A stretch of 7,406 nucleotides of DNA, from assembly GCA_020853375.1 (NCBI GenBank), contig JADYZA010000043.1:1-7406 (forward strand). The letters are read 5' to 3'. The stretch comes from Verrucomicrobiota bacterium (GTDB lineage Bacteria > Verrucomicrobiota > Kiritimatiellia > Kiritimatiellales > Tichowtungiaceae). The position numbers and the translations under genes are program-made. Under the pieces are notes generated by a model. It had not been told where the DNA came from and did not search any database. It worked only from the letters and a program-made list of their open reading frames with translations. Shown piece after piece: positions 6,829-7,406 of the stretch. How positions within the stretch are numbered: the stretch's first letter is position 1; every line of letters starts with the position of its first letter.

Positions 6829-7406
6829 TCAATATTTTTCTATCCACAACCTATGAGTTGACTTTGGGATAGAGGCTTTAAAGAGCTGAGGTTTCGTTTT
6901 CCAATCAACAAGGGCGCTAGTAACATGATCGATCAAATGTTGTCCGCACTTCGCGCCAAACACGATCCCATACAGTCCCTGCTCTTGAAACGAAGAATAT
7001 AAATGATCACGGGTGCTGAAAAACCTGACTTCTTGCTCCCCACACCAATGCTGTGTCTTGGATGAATAGATTATACGGGCAGATGGCAACGGATTCCCGC
7101 ACGACACACCTTGGAATAGCGCATCTACAAAATCAGTAAATTTATATGCTCCTGAGCGATAATGGACATCTTGCCCACGAAATTGTTTTGTTTTTTTATC
7201 CTTAAGAGAGTTGCCACGGAACATGAATGCAAGCCCCTGATGATTATTTGCGTAATGCGCCCAAAGCATCATGTTTCGGATGTTCTTAGCAAAACAGCAA
7301 ACCCTGATTAATCCGCCAATCTCCCTGAGCTCTTCATCCCTTTCCCGCAGCCATTCTTTGTTCTGGGGCAGTCCCTTATCAAGGCCTTCCTGTGCGTGCC
7401 GATCAA
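6829..7406 (-). CDS. DUF2971-family protein, 5'-truncated by the window edge
   Basis: Partial gene of unknown function. The frame stays open from the TGA at 6829-6831 to the right edge, giving 191 visible residues without a start. The ATG at 7272 is internal, because the residues before it (visible 26-44, LREIGGLIRVCCFAKNIRN) continue the family pattern. DUF2971 signatures seen are a cysteine-containing strand then MLWAHYANNHQGLAFMF (46-62), KTQHWCGEQEVRFF (116-129) with the conserved W-x-x-E-x-E-x-R pattern, and a C-terminal stretch GIVFGAKCG (146-154) with FKASIP (175-180). Members are commonly about 250-300 aa, so some N-terminal residues are missing. G+C is about 45% by hand count over 6841-7260, against about 57-60% in sampled lines of pabB, suggesting recent acquisition or different selection. 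It ends 43 bases before pabB. No signal peptide or membrane segment is visible in this part, and no function should be inferred. Confidence 0.85.
   Translation of the reverse strand, partial: DRHAQEGLDKGLPQNKEWLRERDEELREIGGLIRVCCFAKNIRNMMLWAHYANNHQGLAFMFRGNSLKDKKTKQFRGQDVHYRSGAYKFTDFVDALFQGVSCGNPLPSARIIYSSKTQHWCGEQEVRFFSTRDHLYSSFQEQGLYGIVFGAKCGQHLIDHVTSALVDWKTKPQLFKASIPKSTHRLWIEKY

Noticed and set aside
6829..7272. A complete 147-aa protein starting at ATG 7272
   Set aside because: The frame continues upstream to the window edge with residues that match the DUF2971 pattern, so this ATG is internal and the gene is cut by the window.

Overview
The window is a stretch of ordinary bacterial chromosome at roughly 55-60% G+C in the lines I sampled. 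It carries mostly conserved housekeeping genes, plus one lower-G+C gene of unknown function that runs off the right edge. Several traits fit the Planctomycetota/Verrucomicrobiota/Kiritimatiellota/Lentisphaerota assemblage: a pgpH-ybeY pair, a YbeY with Asp at the third metal position, a eukaryote-type hexokinase, and a fused PabB-PabC. That placement is an inference from protein flavour, not a demonstrated taxonomy. No ribosomal RNA, CRISPR array, transposase or phage gene is visible.

Left part, plus strand (1-2763). A membrane HD-domain protein of the PgpH/YqfF family (predicted c-di-AMP phosphodiesterase) is followed by ybeY (rRNA-maturation endonuclease), whose start lies 71 bases inside the pgpH end. 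After a 124-base gap with a possible promoter comes a complete tRNA-Leu with anticodon GAG and an encoded CCA.

Right part, minus strand (7406 down to 2882). Reading in the direction of transcription, the order is: a 5'-truncated DUF2971 gene; a fused aminodeoxychorismate synthase component I / aminodeoxychorismate lyase (PabB-PabC, folate pathway); a eukaryote-type hexokinase that starts one base after the pabB stop; and purQ (glutaminase subunit of FGAM synthase, purine pathway). The gaps are 43, 1 and 57 bases. The set ends at a strong rho-independent terminator at about 2829-2861, which separates it from the convergent tRNA. The pabBC-hexokinase pair looks translationally coupled. Folate and purine synthesis are linked through formyl-tetrahydrofolate, and glucose-6-phosphate feeds ribose-phosphate, so the cluster could serve nucleotide precursor supply. 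That is inference from order alone.

No clearly new multi-gene system is visible. The points most worth a second look are a three-unit 8-bp tandem repeat that is translated inside pabB, metal-site substitutions in both YbeY and the HD domain of the PgpH homologue, and the low-G+C DUF2971 gene, whose first ATG (7272) is not its true start.
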